Positions 28,301 to 41,924 of a stretch of DNA of 64,000 nucleotides are shown here, piece after piece. The position numbers were made by a program, and so were the translations under genes. Under the pieces are notes generated by a model. The model ran no database searches and was not told the DNA's origin. It saw only the letters and a list, made by a program, of their open reading frames with translations. Numbering within the stretch: position 1 is the stretch's first letter; each line of letters begins with the position of its first letter. Location: assembly GCA_013396635.1 (NCBI GenBank), contig WBMW01005007.1:371585-435584 (forward strand), written 5' to 3'. This DNA is from Penelope pileata (lineage: Eukaryota > Chordata > Aves > Galliformes > Cracidae).

Positions 28301-31262
28301 TATAGACCAAAGGGAATCTGTTTTCAAGCCTTTTAAATTGGCTAACACTGTCAGGACTTCATGGTTTCACCTGTAGCAGCGCACACTATGGCACTTGCAT
28401 AGGGAAAGCTTGTTTTTCTATTAAGACGACCGCACAAAATGTTTCCAAGTACAGGCCCTGCACCCTGGTTCTAGGCAACAAGGAACTGTCCTTAGCACAA
28501 GGCACAGGTCATGTGCCAAAGCATCGGTGTGTCTCAGGTTACTTATGGCGTTGGTACAATAGTGCTCCTCGCACCAGAGGATTTCTAACATAAGTCAGAA
28601 GAGGCATATGCGCTTCTGGAAACAGAAGCCAGATTTAAAGAAGTCAGCAAACAAACCATCAGAGAAGCAAAATGATTCCTCAGGCAACCCATCAGATTAC
28701 TTTCAAAGAGGACTGCAACTAGAGTAAAAAAAAATAAAAAGAGAAACGTGGATATCCTTACATATAATGGGAACATACTAAGATATTCATGGCATTTTTC
28801 TGTCAACATTACACTTCATGACCAAAAGAACATTACCATTGCTAGTGGTAGCCATGTTCAGGATATCCTTCACTGCAACATAACCACAAAAGCTGCTGCT
28901 CTCCAAATTAGCGGGGGAAGGCGATTGCTGTCTTGGTTGAGCTTTCTCCAGGACATCTCATCTGTTGATTCAGCTAGTGAACATGGGCCTCCCAGGCCTC
29001 ATATAAAACCCACATAATACACCACGACTTCACTATTTTGCAACATTTATGTAAAAGTTTTCTGTGAGAAATCCAGCCCCCTTATTTGTTACCAATCTTT
29101 CCTACAGAATCCTTGCTTACTATGAAATGCAAAATGCCACCCTTAATCATTTCAGAACTCCAAAGGTGATCAATTTAAAATCTGTACGGTCCAGTGGTTG
29201 CTAACCTTGTATTTTGTAAAAGTTTGTAAGGCTATGGAAATGTTAAATAACACTTCTTAATTATTAACTGCTTTAATTTTCATAGCAGAGTTGCACTTTG
29301 CAATATAGTGAGCAAAAACATTTTCTGCATTGATACTTCACTCATTCCAAGTGGAATTTTACTGCACTCAGATTAAATTCAACTTCTAATTAAATCCCTG
29401 ACTTGATTTGCCAATAATTTTGGGGTAAACCATATTAATATCATTATAAAAAAGATTGAAATAAAAGTAGGCCTATGTAAAGTCTCTATTCTAAGTGCAA
29501 ACATCCTGCCAGCTAAAATCAACAAGTGCTTCCAAGTTTGGCCAGGTCTCACCTTTGTTTCTGAAACTCACCTTCTTACGTAGGGCGGTTCTGTTCTGCA
29601 TGTGGACAATAACCATGGCAAACCCCCAAAAAGAAACCATAAACAAACGCTCACTGCTGATTGAGAAAACTGAAATGAAGGGCTATTATTTCCAGACAAC
29701 TGTTTAGCTTAAAGGAGGCCAATATATCAATGCCCTGATTGAGTAAACATCTGAATGCACTTGGGTAAAATCAGACAAGATTCAAGATAAACACTACAGC
29801 TCCAAGACTGCTTTAGAAGAACACAGTAATTAAAACTGTAATCAAATCTTCACTTGCAGTGCTGCTGAATGTGGCTAGCTCTAAGGATCCATTGCTGAAA
29901 CTTTGCCAATGTTTTATTTACGTCACCATTCCACTTAAACACCTAAATGCAGCAGGAAGTGTGCCTGATACACAAAGCCATGCAGCACAGAGGTTTTTGG
30001 TACTTAAGCAAGTATTTGTTTAATGTGACCAACTCTCTTCAGACAGTGCATATCTGCTTTCCGCGTTTTAGAAAGCGTCTATGTAATTTCTGAGAAAAAA
30101 TACTTCTTCTTGAAACCTGACTTTGTATCAGGCAGCTCTAAAATGCAAAACATAGAAAAGCTTTTAAAAACGGGAGCTTTTGTTTTCCCACTCACAAAAT
30201 ACACCCAGCAAGAATCAGACAATGTAAGTAACCATGGCAGAGGAGACGTTTGAAAAGAAGGCTCCTATTATGTTAGCAGAAACAAGATGGAAAACAGCAA
30301 TTTGAGATTTACAGACTCCTAATTGGATTACATTTCCTTTTACAATGAGACTATGTATCATATAGACTAATTAATTGTTGAGGTGATGCTCTGGCAACTT
30401 GATATTCATGTAACAACGCACAACTTAAAACAATTACAAAGTGACTTTATTGAGCAAAGCATCAAAGCCCAGGGGTAATATAAACAATTCAAACATGTAA
30501 CTCATTTTGGAGTTATGTGAATTAGTACTTACAGCTATAAAAAAGCAAACTCCACAGTATAATTACAACAGCTCTTTCCAAGAGTTTGAAAAGTTATACA
30601 ACAATTTAGTTGTCATCTTCTTTAACTGTGGAACAAAATGGAAAAGAAAATGACAAGAACCATTCTGAATGAAATCCAGAGGAAGAAAAATCGTGTTTAT
30701 CGCAAAATGAACTTGCATTAAGGACGATAACTGTCAAAGAGGTCTGCCAGTTTCAGAAGTGGAGCCATTTCTTAGCCAGCCTGACAAAAATCCAGGCTCT
30801 CATTTTCAGTGGAGGCTTTGTCTCCAGGTAAATCTTTGCACCACTTAACACAAATAGGCTGGATAATTACATGCTGAGTCAACAATTCAGGGCTTCAATC
30901 ATTCAATTTTTACTGGGAAAACACAGTATAATTTTGCCAATTTGCCAAACATTTTCCAGCCCAGGAAGAATTTTCCCAGATAAATAACTCATGTCAGAGA
31001 TCCACATTCCCAGAAAGCAGTCCATTATCCCCATAAATTATGCTGCTAAGTGACCCACTCCAGCAACCCCTGTCTTCACATATGAGATGGTCCAGAGGCT
31101 GATAGCAGAACTGGCTTCTGAGCAGACACTAACTTGTGCTCAGATAGCGCTCTGCCATGTAAATGCGGCCAGTCAATACAGACAGAAGTGGTAAGATCTT
31201 GAAAACAAGCACTTGCTGATGTCACACATCTATGTAATATCAAATCCTCCCCTGCAACCCAC

Positions 31263-31292
31263 TTTCTTCCTGCCCAGACAGGCAGGAAGAAA
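31263..31292. repeat. Perfect 12-bp inverted repeat (hairpin)
   Basis: The arms TTTCTTCCTGCC (31263-31274) and GGCAGGAAGAAA (31281-31292) are exact reverse complements around a 6-base loop, cagaca. The arms are pyrimidine-only and (bar one C) purine-only. It lies in UST intron 2, about 650 bp from the CR1 at 31.9 kb. Confidence 0.85.
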
Positions 31293-31945
31293 TATCATTC
31301 TTATAATTCTCCTGAGACATAATACTACGACTTTAAAAAGCGATTTCATGGGTCAAAGCAACAGTCCATTTGGCTCATGAGTGTTGGAAGATGCTCATTA
31401 GGGAGAGCACACATCCCCAGCAGCGTCTGCAGCCCGCTTCTCTCTGATATCCCCACACCTCCACTTTCAGCAGCCCAAAAAGAAATCTGAGAATTTTGCT
31501 AACCATCATGAATTTAATTTTTACCTTATCTTCTTCTATTCCCAGTGAACATCCATTTTCACATTGTGGGTTTCAAGAAGACAGATTATATAACTCAGTT
31601 ACCTGTTTTTAGATCTTAGATCCATCTGATGCCTCTTTTTTACCTTGAGGCTTTCAAAAAGCCTGACACAGACTGCTTAAAGACAAACACCGAGGCCAGT
31701 AAGAGATAACATACTCCAAAGAAAACTTCAGGAATTGCTGGGAAAAAAAAAAAATCCCATTCCAGATAAAAATCACCTTATTCTCACTGACATGTAAAGC
31801 AACTCAACAGAGAATTACTAACAAAGACATTTCAGTAGAAAGCATGGTTGGAATGTGAAAAAGAGTTAGCTTCCTTCTCCCTCAGCTAAACCACATAAGT
31901 ACAATTAATTCAAGTATTATCATACTTAATTTCAGAGCTTAAAGA

Positions 31946-32467
31946 TCACAGAACCATAGAATGCCTTGGGTTGAAAAGGACCTTAAAGATCACCAAGTTC
32001 CAACCCCCTGCCATGGACAGGAACACTATCCACTAGATCACCTTACTTAGGGCCCCATCCAACTTAGCTTAGAACACCTCCAGGGATGGGGCATCCACAG
32101 CTTCTCCGGGTAACCTGTTCCAGTGTCTCAACGCCCCTCTGAGTAGAGAATTTCTTCCTTATATCTCATCTAAACATACTCTTTTTTGTTTAAAACGGTT
32201 ACCCCTTGTCCTGTCACAAGATTCCATAATAAGGGACTCTTCATCTTTTCTGCAGGCCCCCTTTAAATATTGGAAAGCTGCTATAAGGTCTCCTCAAAGC
32301 CTTCTCTTCTCCAGGTGAAATACCTCAACTTTCTTAGTGCAACCACCCAATTCCTTACCCACTGAGTCGTCCATCCATCAAATTCATGTCTCTCCAATCT
32401 GGAGACGTGGAGACAGTGTCAAATGCTTTGCACAAGTCCAGATACCCACAGGTACCCGTCTATCCAC
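31946..32467 (-). mobile_element. CR1 LINE fragment with internal deletion
   Basis: Read on the plus strand, it opens with the reversed CR1 3' end (cacagaaccatagaatg, then the ggaccttaaagatc and ccaaccccctgccatgg phrases). It continues through the ORF2 C-terminal part to about 32320. It then jumps to a block much further inside ORF2 (phrases tctctccaatctggagac and gtgtcaaatgctttgcacaa). In a full-length CR1 several hundred bases lie between these blocks. The element is therefore internally deleted or made of two pieces. Many substitutions suggest an old copy. It has the same orientation as UST. Edges are approximate. Confidence 0.9.
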
Positions 32468-34226
32468 CTTTAGAGTGTAGTGACACTAGACAAACTTTTT
32501 GAAGTAACCAACTCTACAGCAGACCAGACAGCATGATCTTCTTTATGGGTCACTGAACATACACTGGAAACCACAAGAAAGATAAGGGAGAGGTTTGTTT
32601 GCCAAGTCTGAGATCCATACAGCTGCAGTGGAACACTGAAAGTAGGCAGAAGAATAGACAGAAGATTCTTCTTCTGCATCTTCATTAAGACACTAACGCA
32701 ATTGAAAAAGGATGACTTAAAAACAAAGCATTTCATCTTTCTGGCAGCTGACACATTTGGAAGACTAAGCTAAAATATGTTCTCAAGCGATTCAACATCT
32801 CTAAGTATCAAAATAAATTGAAAACATAAGCATGGAGCACAAGGAACAGAAGGAGACTGAAAGCAGACACAGAAGGCTGACTTACTATGATAGAAGATAG
32901 ACATTGCTACAAAGTGTCCTCTGAAGTCAATGATTTTTGATTTTTCCCACAAAACAGATCTATATAGCCAAAATCAAAACCTATCTGGGAAGCATTGCAC
33001 TCTTATAATTCTAGAGAGAGCTCAGACCATCGCATAATGATGTCTGTGTGTTAAGTCTCAGGTTAGGCCCTATTTCAAGATACCATGTCTACACGTACAA
33101 CCACACGGGAAGAGAAAATGACAAACAGTAAGTTTTCAGATCTGCGGCTGCACCCTGTCAATACATTTTTTTTTTTTGCTCCTTTTATTCCCCGTTTGAT
33201 TTACTTTCCTACAACAGCAACTTGCAGGTGAGCGAAATCTCTACTTTTGCAATCTGCTGCACAAGATTTCTCACAAAAGAGAAGAGAGAACCAAGTTTAT
33301 TTCAGGTATGTGAAATTACTGCAATTTTCAGCACTCGCATAGAAAGAGCGAAACAAGTTGGTAAAAAGCAGATGTTGTGTTCACTGGGCAGTTTTATTTG
33401 GTTACTGATGCTGGACATTATCTTGACGTGCAAGCAGACTCCTGGCTCTACTCCCTCTGCTCATGGAAGTGATGGCAGCTCTAGTTTCTCTCACGGATGA
33501 AGCAGGTGAGGGGGAATCGCCCTACCAAGCAGGCAATGTCTAGGGGGCTACTGCTGAGTGCCTGCTAGATTAATCATATCTTTCCCTCTGACCCTTTCTT
33601 AGCACAGGATGCTTTTCAACTTCCTCTTCATTCTTCTTGCTTTCAGTTGTAGTTTGCAACATTTTCATCTCCTCTGGGACCAAAATTAGACACAGTGCTG
33701 TATCTTTTCACCCCAGCACAGAAGAAAACTAAACAATTATCCTTCATATCTTGCAGACATCCCTTTTAATACACCTGAGGATGGCATTTAAAAGAATTAA
33801 AGACTGTCTATGGTACATAGGAGGGTGCAGTACAGAAAGTCATTACTCTTTTCCTGTGATTTAACTGCTCTTTACCCTGCATGAGCGTATGCAGATTATA
33901 ACAGAAAATAAAGAACAGAAACACTGTCATTAGTTCTCCTCTGAAAAGCACCATTTCCATCTCATAGTTATAAAGTTAATCATGTTGTGGAACTCATCTT
34001 ACTGGCACATGCCTATCATAACAAGATAAAGGAGATCAGTGATGTAAATTGTTCACTGATTTTGACGTTTGAGGGAACTTGCATGAATTCAGGTAGGTTA
34101 AAAATTTCCTTGTCCCTTCAGTTACCCAGCTTTCCTCTGAAAGATTTTCCACACAGTATCAAAAAACCATTAAGCTGCAGAATTTTTGCAAGCCAGATTG
34201 TAACTCCAGAGCAGCTTCACCCTTTA

Positions 34227-34244
34227 TAAATATATATATATATG
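34227..34244. repeat. (TA)n microsatellite, short
   Basis: A run of about eight TA units in intron 2, followed by A-rich sequence. Confidence 0.75.
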
Positions 34245-37200
34245 AAAATAAAAATGTTGGAACTGTGAAGTTTAAAACTGTTGTTTTTCCTCCTGACCCC
34301 ATAGTTATGTTAACTGCGATGTGCTCAGAATACACTGGCACAGTTATTCTCTGTTTAAGTAGTAAATCCTATCACATCCAACTCACATGTTTATATTGGA
34401 TACTTACAAAATGAGAGATATTAAGTACCTAAGCCTGGTTTTAAAACTTTTTATAATACATTGTGGCATTGGAGTTCCCTTAAGTAACCTAACTACCTTA
34501 CAGTAGTTTCTCTGCTTTCAATGCAATATTCATGAATTCACCCTGGGAGCCAATAATATTGGATTTGACTGTCTAAACTAAATAATTTATTCCTCTATAT
34601 GCATTTGTCTTTCATTGCATTAAGGTTTAACTCTTTCGTGTCTACTGTGGTCGACTATCAATCCTACTGTAACTAGTACAACACATCATGGCTTCACCAC
34701 TGCCATAGACCTGTCATGCTGTGTCTCAATGTGCCCTTCGACCCTTTAATTTAGCCCCCACCTTCAGTAGTTTCATATTTTATTTCAATGTTTCCAGCAC
34801 AGTCTTAATTATGTTCATCTTTTTCACTGCACTTTGTGCAGCACTTTATAAGTCAATAATGGCAGTATGAAATAAATGTTGTTTACAGCCATAACTGGAT
34901 TTTGGTTTGTAAAACAGGCCAGTCTACTGGACTGTAACCCATGTGTTTTGTTACTGATGAGCTGGCTCTGGGGTGCTCTTGCTCCACACGCTCCAAGAAC
35001 TTCTAAGGGACTGAATTTTCATTACAGCTTCTGAAGGTAACAGATTCAGTGACAGCATGTGACCACCTGGAAGGAGCAACAAGAAGCACCTGCACAAAGG
35101 ACAACATTCTGCTGGCCAACTCTTCCAGAGCCAGAACACAGCAGAAATCCTAATGTCATCTAAAACTACTCGCAGGCCCAGAATAACTTTCCCAGCTGTC
35201 TACATTTGAGTCACAAGTGGATCCCGTGGCACTGGAGATGCCACATTCTGGAAGCAATGACGGAAGAGGCCCAGTATCCAGTGCTCCCATTTCACTTCAC
35301 TGCAATCTGAAATGATTAATCTGGTTTGCTTAGGCAAACTAAACCTCATTCCTGCCAACCAAGGAAGGACTCCTTTCCATTTCAATGGAAGGAGCTTACC
35401 CTACTCAAAAATCCAAAATGGTGCCAGCAACAAAGGGGCTCACACTCCTGCAGGCTGCCAGGGCATTATGAGCACTGTCCCGAAAATTATCTGTTCATAC
35501 CCCACTGTCCTTTGCTTACTTTACTAACCCAACCTCCTCAACCTGAATTACAATGATATCACCACTCTCACACAGGCCCACTCATGACAAACTGTCCTCT
35601 TTGCCCAGTGTTTTTAGTCTACTGTTGACCACTCATAGGCAAGCTCACTATCTCCTTTATGATTAAAGCTCTTCTCCTTAGTATTCATGTTTTATTTATT
35701 TATTTTTTATTCAAAGATAGTGTCTAGAAAAAAAAAATTTTTTTCAGGTCAACTGAGATTTTTTCAGAACTGTTTAATGGTAACAGTTCAGAACTTAAGA
35801 ATAGCATCAAGAAACATGAAGCTTGTGGTAAAATTATGAGTGTTACTCAAATGAGTCACAAAGCTTAGAAATTTCAACCATATCAGTTTGTTACTTTTAC
35901 AAGATATCCTGTCATGCTACTCCTATCCAGAACAGCACATTTTTGCTTTTTCCAATGAAGGTTTAGGTCATACAGACCCAGCTGTAAATTGGACTTCGGT
36001 ATTATGAGCCAGCATTTCCTCATCAATAGATAATCAAGGTGGCCACAATTTATTACATTTCCTATTTACCTGGCATTTTGTGGAGCTATGCATTTCTATT
36101 ACACTTTGTTAGGTACTGTAACACCTATCCTTTGGAATTTATTTGATATAACAATATTCTTGTTTGAGTGGATGTGATTGAGCGAGTATGATCTCCTTCT
36201 ATGCTACGTTAGTTTACGAATAGATTCCCGTCGTGGAAAGAAGGAGAAGAAATTAACTGGGCAGCTGGAAATTTGAAACTGCAATTTGTAGGATATCTTC
36301 GTTTGCTGCAAAATAATCTGCAAGGACACTTAGCAAGTGAACAAAAATCAACTCAGAATGAATTACGCCCTAAATTTCAGTGAAAATACAGAGCTCTATT
36401 AGCTTCAGAAGCGGGGATAATAATGCCTTGGACAATATCTAGTTACAGTGCATGATGCAGAATAAAAGCTACTGGTGGCAAAGATGGTGATATCAGAATT
36501 TTTCCGTTTTGTGTAACACTGGAATGGCTGCTGTGTTAATGCCAAAGGCTTTAATTTCCCAAGTCTGTTTGTGCTGTCCATTTAGTATCCAGTCAGGCTC
36601 CCCATGTGAACACCTTCCTAATGCACTATGAAATGAAGAAGTAATTAAAAATAAATAATAATCTTCTCTATTTTGAGAGAAAAACAAGAGTAAAATATTT
36701 TCCTGAAAATTCTTTATCAATAAATGAATATAAACAAAACAAATAAATTAGTGCTCTAGAGCTAAGCAAATGTTTGTGTAACACAATTCACACTTAATGG
36801 CACAGATTCAGTTCTTGCTTTGGGCAGTATCTCCCTAATACTAGAGGGATGCACCATTCACCAGTTATAGCTTGAGGAGGTTCCAACTGATCACAAATAA
36901 TATACAATGGAGTAATACTCTGGAAAATCGTATTTTAATTCCCTTGAGATACTGTAATTATTAATAAGGAGAACACAATTTAAGAAGAACACAAAACAAT
37001 GATTCCCAGTATTTCAAATATTATTTTACACCTCCTTTAATAAAATCAGGAAAATTGAGAAATAGTCTATATTTTTTAAAAATCTAGCTATTTTATTTAT
37101 TATACTAGGCTCAAAAGCCCAGTTATATAGTACAACAGTACTTCCAACTGTGAAGGAGATGTTTGTGGTTAAGGCACTTACTGCGTTATCTTTTAGTATT

Positions 37201-37740
37201 TTGATTTTATCAGTCAAGCACTAAGTCTTGTAACCTCAGGAAGATAACGTTTTTTAGCGATTCTGAATTCTGACAATTTTTGCTAGATAAAAACATTCAC
37301 ATGGCACAACTGTGTCATAAACAGCTCTTCGTTTTATAAGCAGGATAAGATATTTTAAAATGGCTGACATTTCTGCCCTCTTCCCTCCAACCCCATCTGG
37401 TTTGCCTGCTTCTCATGTGTTTAACCAAGACTGCAGCAAACCATAGGATGGCTAGCCTCAAAGATTATCCACCATTTGTTTTATTACAGATAAACAGAAT
37501 TTCAAAGCTATCAGAAACACGGATACCATTATCCATAATTTTAAAATCCCTAATAAGCATGTATCTGAAGGAAAGCAGTCTTGCCGTTTTTTTTTCCCTA
37601 GTTTCCTAAGTCGAACAATTAATCCCTAACAAATCAATCACTTAACACTGTGCAGCAGTACAGGAGTAAATACCCATGCTCTCAAAAAAGATCACTAGTG
37701 CTAAAGCAAAAGTTCAAGAGAAACAGGAAGTATTCACTCC

Positions 37741-37757
37741 AAAAAAAAAAAAAAAAA
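37741..37757. repeat. Poly-A run (17 bases)
   Basis: A homopolymer in intron 2. The neighbouring sequence on either side is not a recognisable retrocopy. Confidence 0.9.
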
Positions 37758-40700
37758 GGCCTGAACAAGGAAAAATGTGCAACCCTTGGCTGTTATCACT
37801 GCAATGTTATCAAAGAACTGGAAAAAAGTAACGTTGACAAACACAATGAATATGAATACTCAAAGTAATGGAGGCGATGCTGACATCAATTTTTGGAAAG
37901 ATAAAATAATTAAGAGAGAAAGAAGAGATCTGATAGCTGAGTGAGACAAATAATGAGTACAGTGTATACCAAAGGCTGCTCAAGATTTCTGCTATATTTT
38001 TCCACAGCCTTGATTCATAAGGAAAACATGAACCACACAAGTATTAGTTAGGTAAGAACTAAAAGAATGGTGTAAAATGAACTTATCTGCTTTCCAGCTT
38101 CAAGTCAGTAAAATCAATTCAAACTTACTTTCTCCATGCATTTTGTCTCTTTCTGTTTTGACCTCATCCTGACCCACATCCACTCTTGTATTCACTTAAA
38201 GCTTTGAAGTTCTGTTACACAAGTGACAAGCATAGGACTTCACTGACACCTAAACAGTTGCCAAAAGGCATCAGAACCAAGACAGGTATCCCATGGGAAA
38301 GCCATCAAGAAAAAGAGATCAGACCACTTGAAAGTAATTTATGTCATCTGTGTGCCCAGCTCCTTTACACATGTATATCAGCTGCACCAAAATAAGGACA
38401 TACCCTGATGCTCCTATGATGTTCTTAGGGGAGAAGTTTTCATCACTACAAATGCTAGATTTGATGAAGATCACATCAATTGTCCTCAAAGTACAAGCTT
38501 CACCATCGTGGATGGAGAAAAAGCCCTCACGAAGTATTGCTAAGGAATTAGCTAGCCCAAGTACTGAAACAGAGTGCATCATATCTATTCACTGAAAATG
38601 CTCACACAAGAGAAGTATCAACTGAACATCTGCCAGTACCTAACATCAATTTCACAAGTATTTTTTAAAATAGGCTAGCATCATTGATAGGCATTACTTA
38701 GACTCCAATCTACACAAAAAGGATAAACAAATGATCACTTAAAACTAATACTTTGGATGCTTATAAAAAACCCAAGTGAGACAGTCACTCATACAAGCAA
38801 ATCCAGTGCTTTAAGCTGAAGAATTAATTGTTACTGGTTATGTATGGTTCACCTGTGTTATTCCATCTGTCACATACTAACATCAGCAAGATCAGGCTGT
38901 GTTGAGGTTACTGGAAGTTGCATGTACAACCCGAAAACCACAGACAGCTCTGTTTTAGAACTAGAGAAAGTCTGAGATGATCAAATCTCTGGTCAACCCT
39001 TTGGTGCTCATGGACCAAAGAAGGGCGGTCTGTGTCAGATGCATTACATTCACATCACTGGCACATTCCCTCTAACATTCAAGTAAGTCTTTACTAAGGG
39101 AAGAATGGAAAAGCTGGCTGAAAGGGTCTTAAAGGGAGCACCAGAACCACACCAGTGATGCTCGTTTACGGCACTGAGCAAAGCTTTCCCCCTCTGCCTA
39201 CACTGAGAGAACTGCTGCTACCACCTTTATTTCAAAAAGCAACTCAGTACCCTGAAATTTAATTCAGGATATTCCTTATTCAGAGAAAAAGGGCTATTTT
39301 CAGTTCTTCCACTGGTGAAAAAAAAATATCTGGTATTTAAATTAAAATAAAAAACTAAACTGGCACCTAGCCATGATGAAAAGCCAAAACTAATATGATT
39401 TGCAATAAAATATTTGAATAAACTGCAGAACAGCAACTAGTCAGTGTGTATTAACTGTTGGTGGCCTTCCACTACAGCTAACCACACATCACTGATATTA
39501 GCTATCATTCATTTCAACCCTGGATATCAGACTGTTCTTCTTCAACTTAATTCCTGGTTTTTAAGTATTTTTAAGTGGATATATAGAATATCTTTGATTC
39601 TAAAACTTGCTTTCTAAACCTACCAAATCTCTTATGTTTTCATTTCACTCGAAGCATGTTGTAATTTCCTCTGACGAATATAGCTGGCATTAGGAAAACA
39701 CCGGAGAGCTTCATGTACCACTGTCAAGTAGGACTGACCACAGTCAAATGCAGCAAGACAAAAGTGTACCTCCCAGAACAGTGACTGCCAATATCACAAG
39801 AAACAAATCAAAGGCTTTTTCATCTATTCTTTATACATACTAATAAAATAAAGCTGCATCATGTCAGCTGCGCTTTGTGGGTATCGCAATTGAAAATACA
39901 ATTTGCAATGAAATTAAGTGTTGGTTTAAGGACACCATATGTCAAATTAAACCTTAACCAGCTACCAGTCTAAATGCAGACTAGCCATATGAACTGAGGC
40001 TTCCTGAACGATAAAGACAATTACAGTGGAATTATTTTCACTGACACAAGCAGAATTCACAGTTCAGAGCTGAAGTTGTAAGAGGGTAACTAATTGCTTT
40101 TAGGCAGTGATCACATTTACATAGCAAGAGCATCACGGTGCAGAACATGACTCTAAGCAAATACTAGGAACTATCCACCCTTTTTAACAATCCCCACCTA
40201 AGATTTGATTAGAAGAATGAAAAGCAAGACAAAAAAACCAAACAGCAACACCCAAGAACAAACAGGCTTGCTCAACTGTTGCCGAATGGCTGATCAAAAT
40301 GTTTGCATTCGTCTTTTGTCAGTGTCACTAAACACAGAAAAATACTTCAAAAACTAAAATACTTGTGATTAATACAAAGCTACAACCTGTTATTCCACTG
40401 AGCTGTTTACCAAGCTTTCAGCAGTCAGAATGATTACAGAAAAAGCCCTAAAACTTTATTGATCACGTAGGCAGCTAATCAAATAGCACGTAAACAATCA
40501 ATCACCTAAGTCCCTCCTCAGCTGGCCTTTCCAGAGAGAGCTGAGCTCCAGCTGGATGAGGCCTCAACCTACGTGCTTAGAAAGACAAGAGAAATTCTCA
40601 CAGTTTTAAACAAGTAAGTGTCTGGGTTGGAAAAACCTGACAAACAGCTGCTGTCCATGAGGGCACAGTTCGTATCCACAGCATGTGTAATCAATAAAAC

Positions 40701-41897
40701 AAAAGTTCCGAAGTAGAAGTACCAGAATGTTAAATCTGAATAAAGTTCAAGGTTCAAAACACTTATTTAGATTACTGCCTTTCCCTTACTGGCACAGCTA
40801 GGCATTTCTGAATGCCAGGGAAAGTATGAAAAATACAGGTCTGGAACAGGCATTACTTTACTCTTTGGAGCTGAGGGTTCACTGTGGAGACCAAACAAAC
40901 ACAATGCTTTATCTCATGGAGGCTGCTGTAATTCTGGGCAACAGAAGCTGACTACCCAAGGAATAAAGAAATTCTCTTTCAAGAGCTCAAGGGGTACTAA
41001 ATGAATTTTAAGTATGAAACATTTGTTAAGCTTTAGATCTTCTAGACCTGTCCCCCCATCTCAGTCAATAATGATGAAGATAAAATATTGGTTTTGTCAC
41101 TTCTGTATACAGCCATTTACGTCTGTACGTGCAGAAAACGTAACTTGTGTTACTCAAGGGAACAAAAATCAGTTTCATCATCCCACTTTAACTGAGCTGT
41201 CTGAACTTTAGAAGTGTAACAGATTTCCATAGTCTAGCTGAAAATTACAAATCTCATGTGCACACAGAGTTTGCAGAAACAAAGTGAAGAATCCCAGACT
41301 ACTGTAGCTTGCTTTCACTGAGAACTAAGCTAAATCAAATTCCTTTCCACATTACCCTACTTCTGCTGACTAAAAGACAACTGTTTCACCACACTGACTT
41401 ACACATGCGGTTGAGCATTTCAACTCAATGCTGGTGGTTCAGGATGTGACTTCATGGTCACTTTGACCACTTATGAGTGGGAATTGCCATCAGAATGGGT
41501 GGCTCTTCATCTCTAACTGCACACTCTTACCCAATGCACTGCCATTCACTGTGGGCCACATCAGTAAAGTAATCTGCTGAAAGTTAAACTAGAGGAAAGA
41601 TGCATTTTCAGGTAACTGCTCCAGCTAACCCACGTGAACAGCCGTGCCAGCCCAGTGGGAATCCTGCCCTGCTGTGGAAAAAATGACCCTTCCAGCAGTG
41701 CACTCCACATTTTGGCTTGAAGTCATCACAGAATCTTGCCTTTCCATGGGGAGTTCTTAAAATTGGTAAAATTTCTACTAAAAAGCCAAGAGGTCTTAGA
41801 AAAGCATACAGGCATCTAAGTTCCATTAAAACAACATTACCTGAAAAGTTTTAAGCAAAATAAAGCCACAAGCTTTGTTATAGGTTTACATTATATA

Positions 41898-41924
41898 AAT
41901 TAGCCTATAGTTAATAGGCTAATT
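41898..41924. repeat. Perfect 11-bp inverted repeat (hairpin)
   Basis: The arms AATTAGCCTAT and ATAGGCTAATT are exact reverse complements with a 5-base loop, agtta. It is in UST intron 2, about 1.2 kb downstream of exon 2 in transcription order. Confidence 0.85.

Noticed and set aside
38319..38595. Overlapping 87- and 84-codon frames on both strands
   Set aside because: The minus-strand translation looks somewhat protein-like, but I recognise no family and see no matching splice sites in UST phase.
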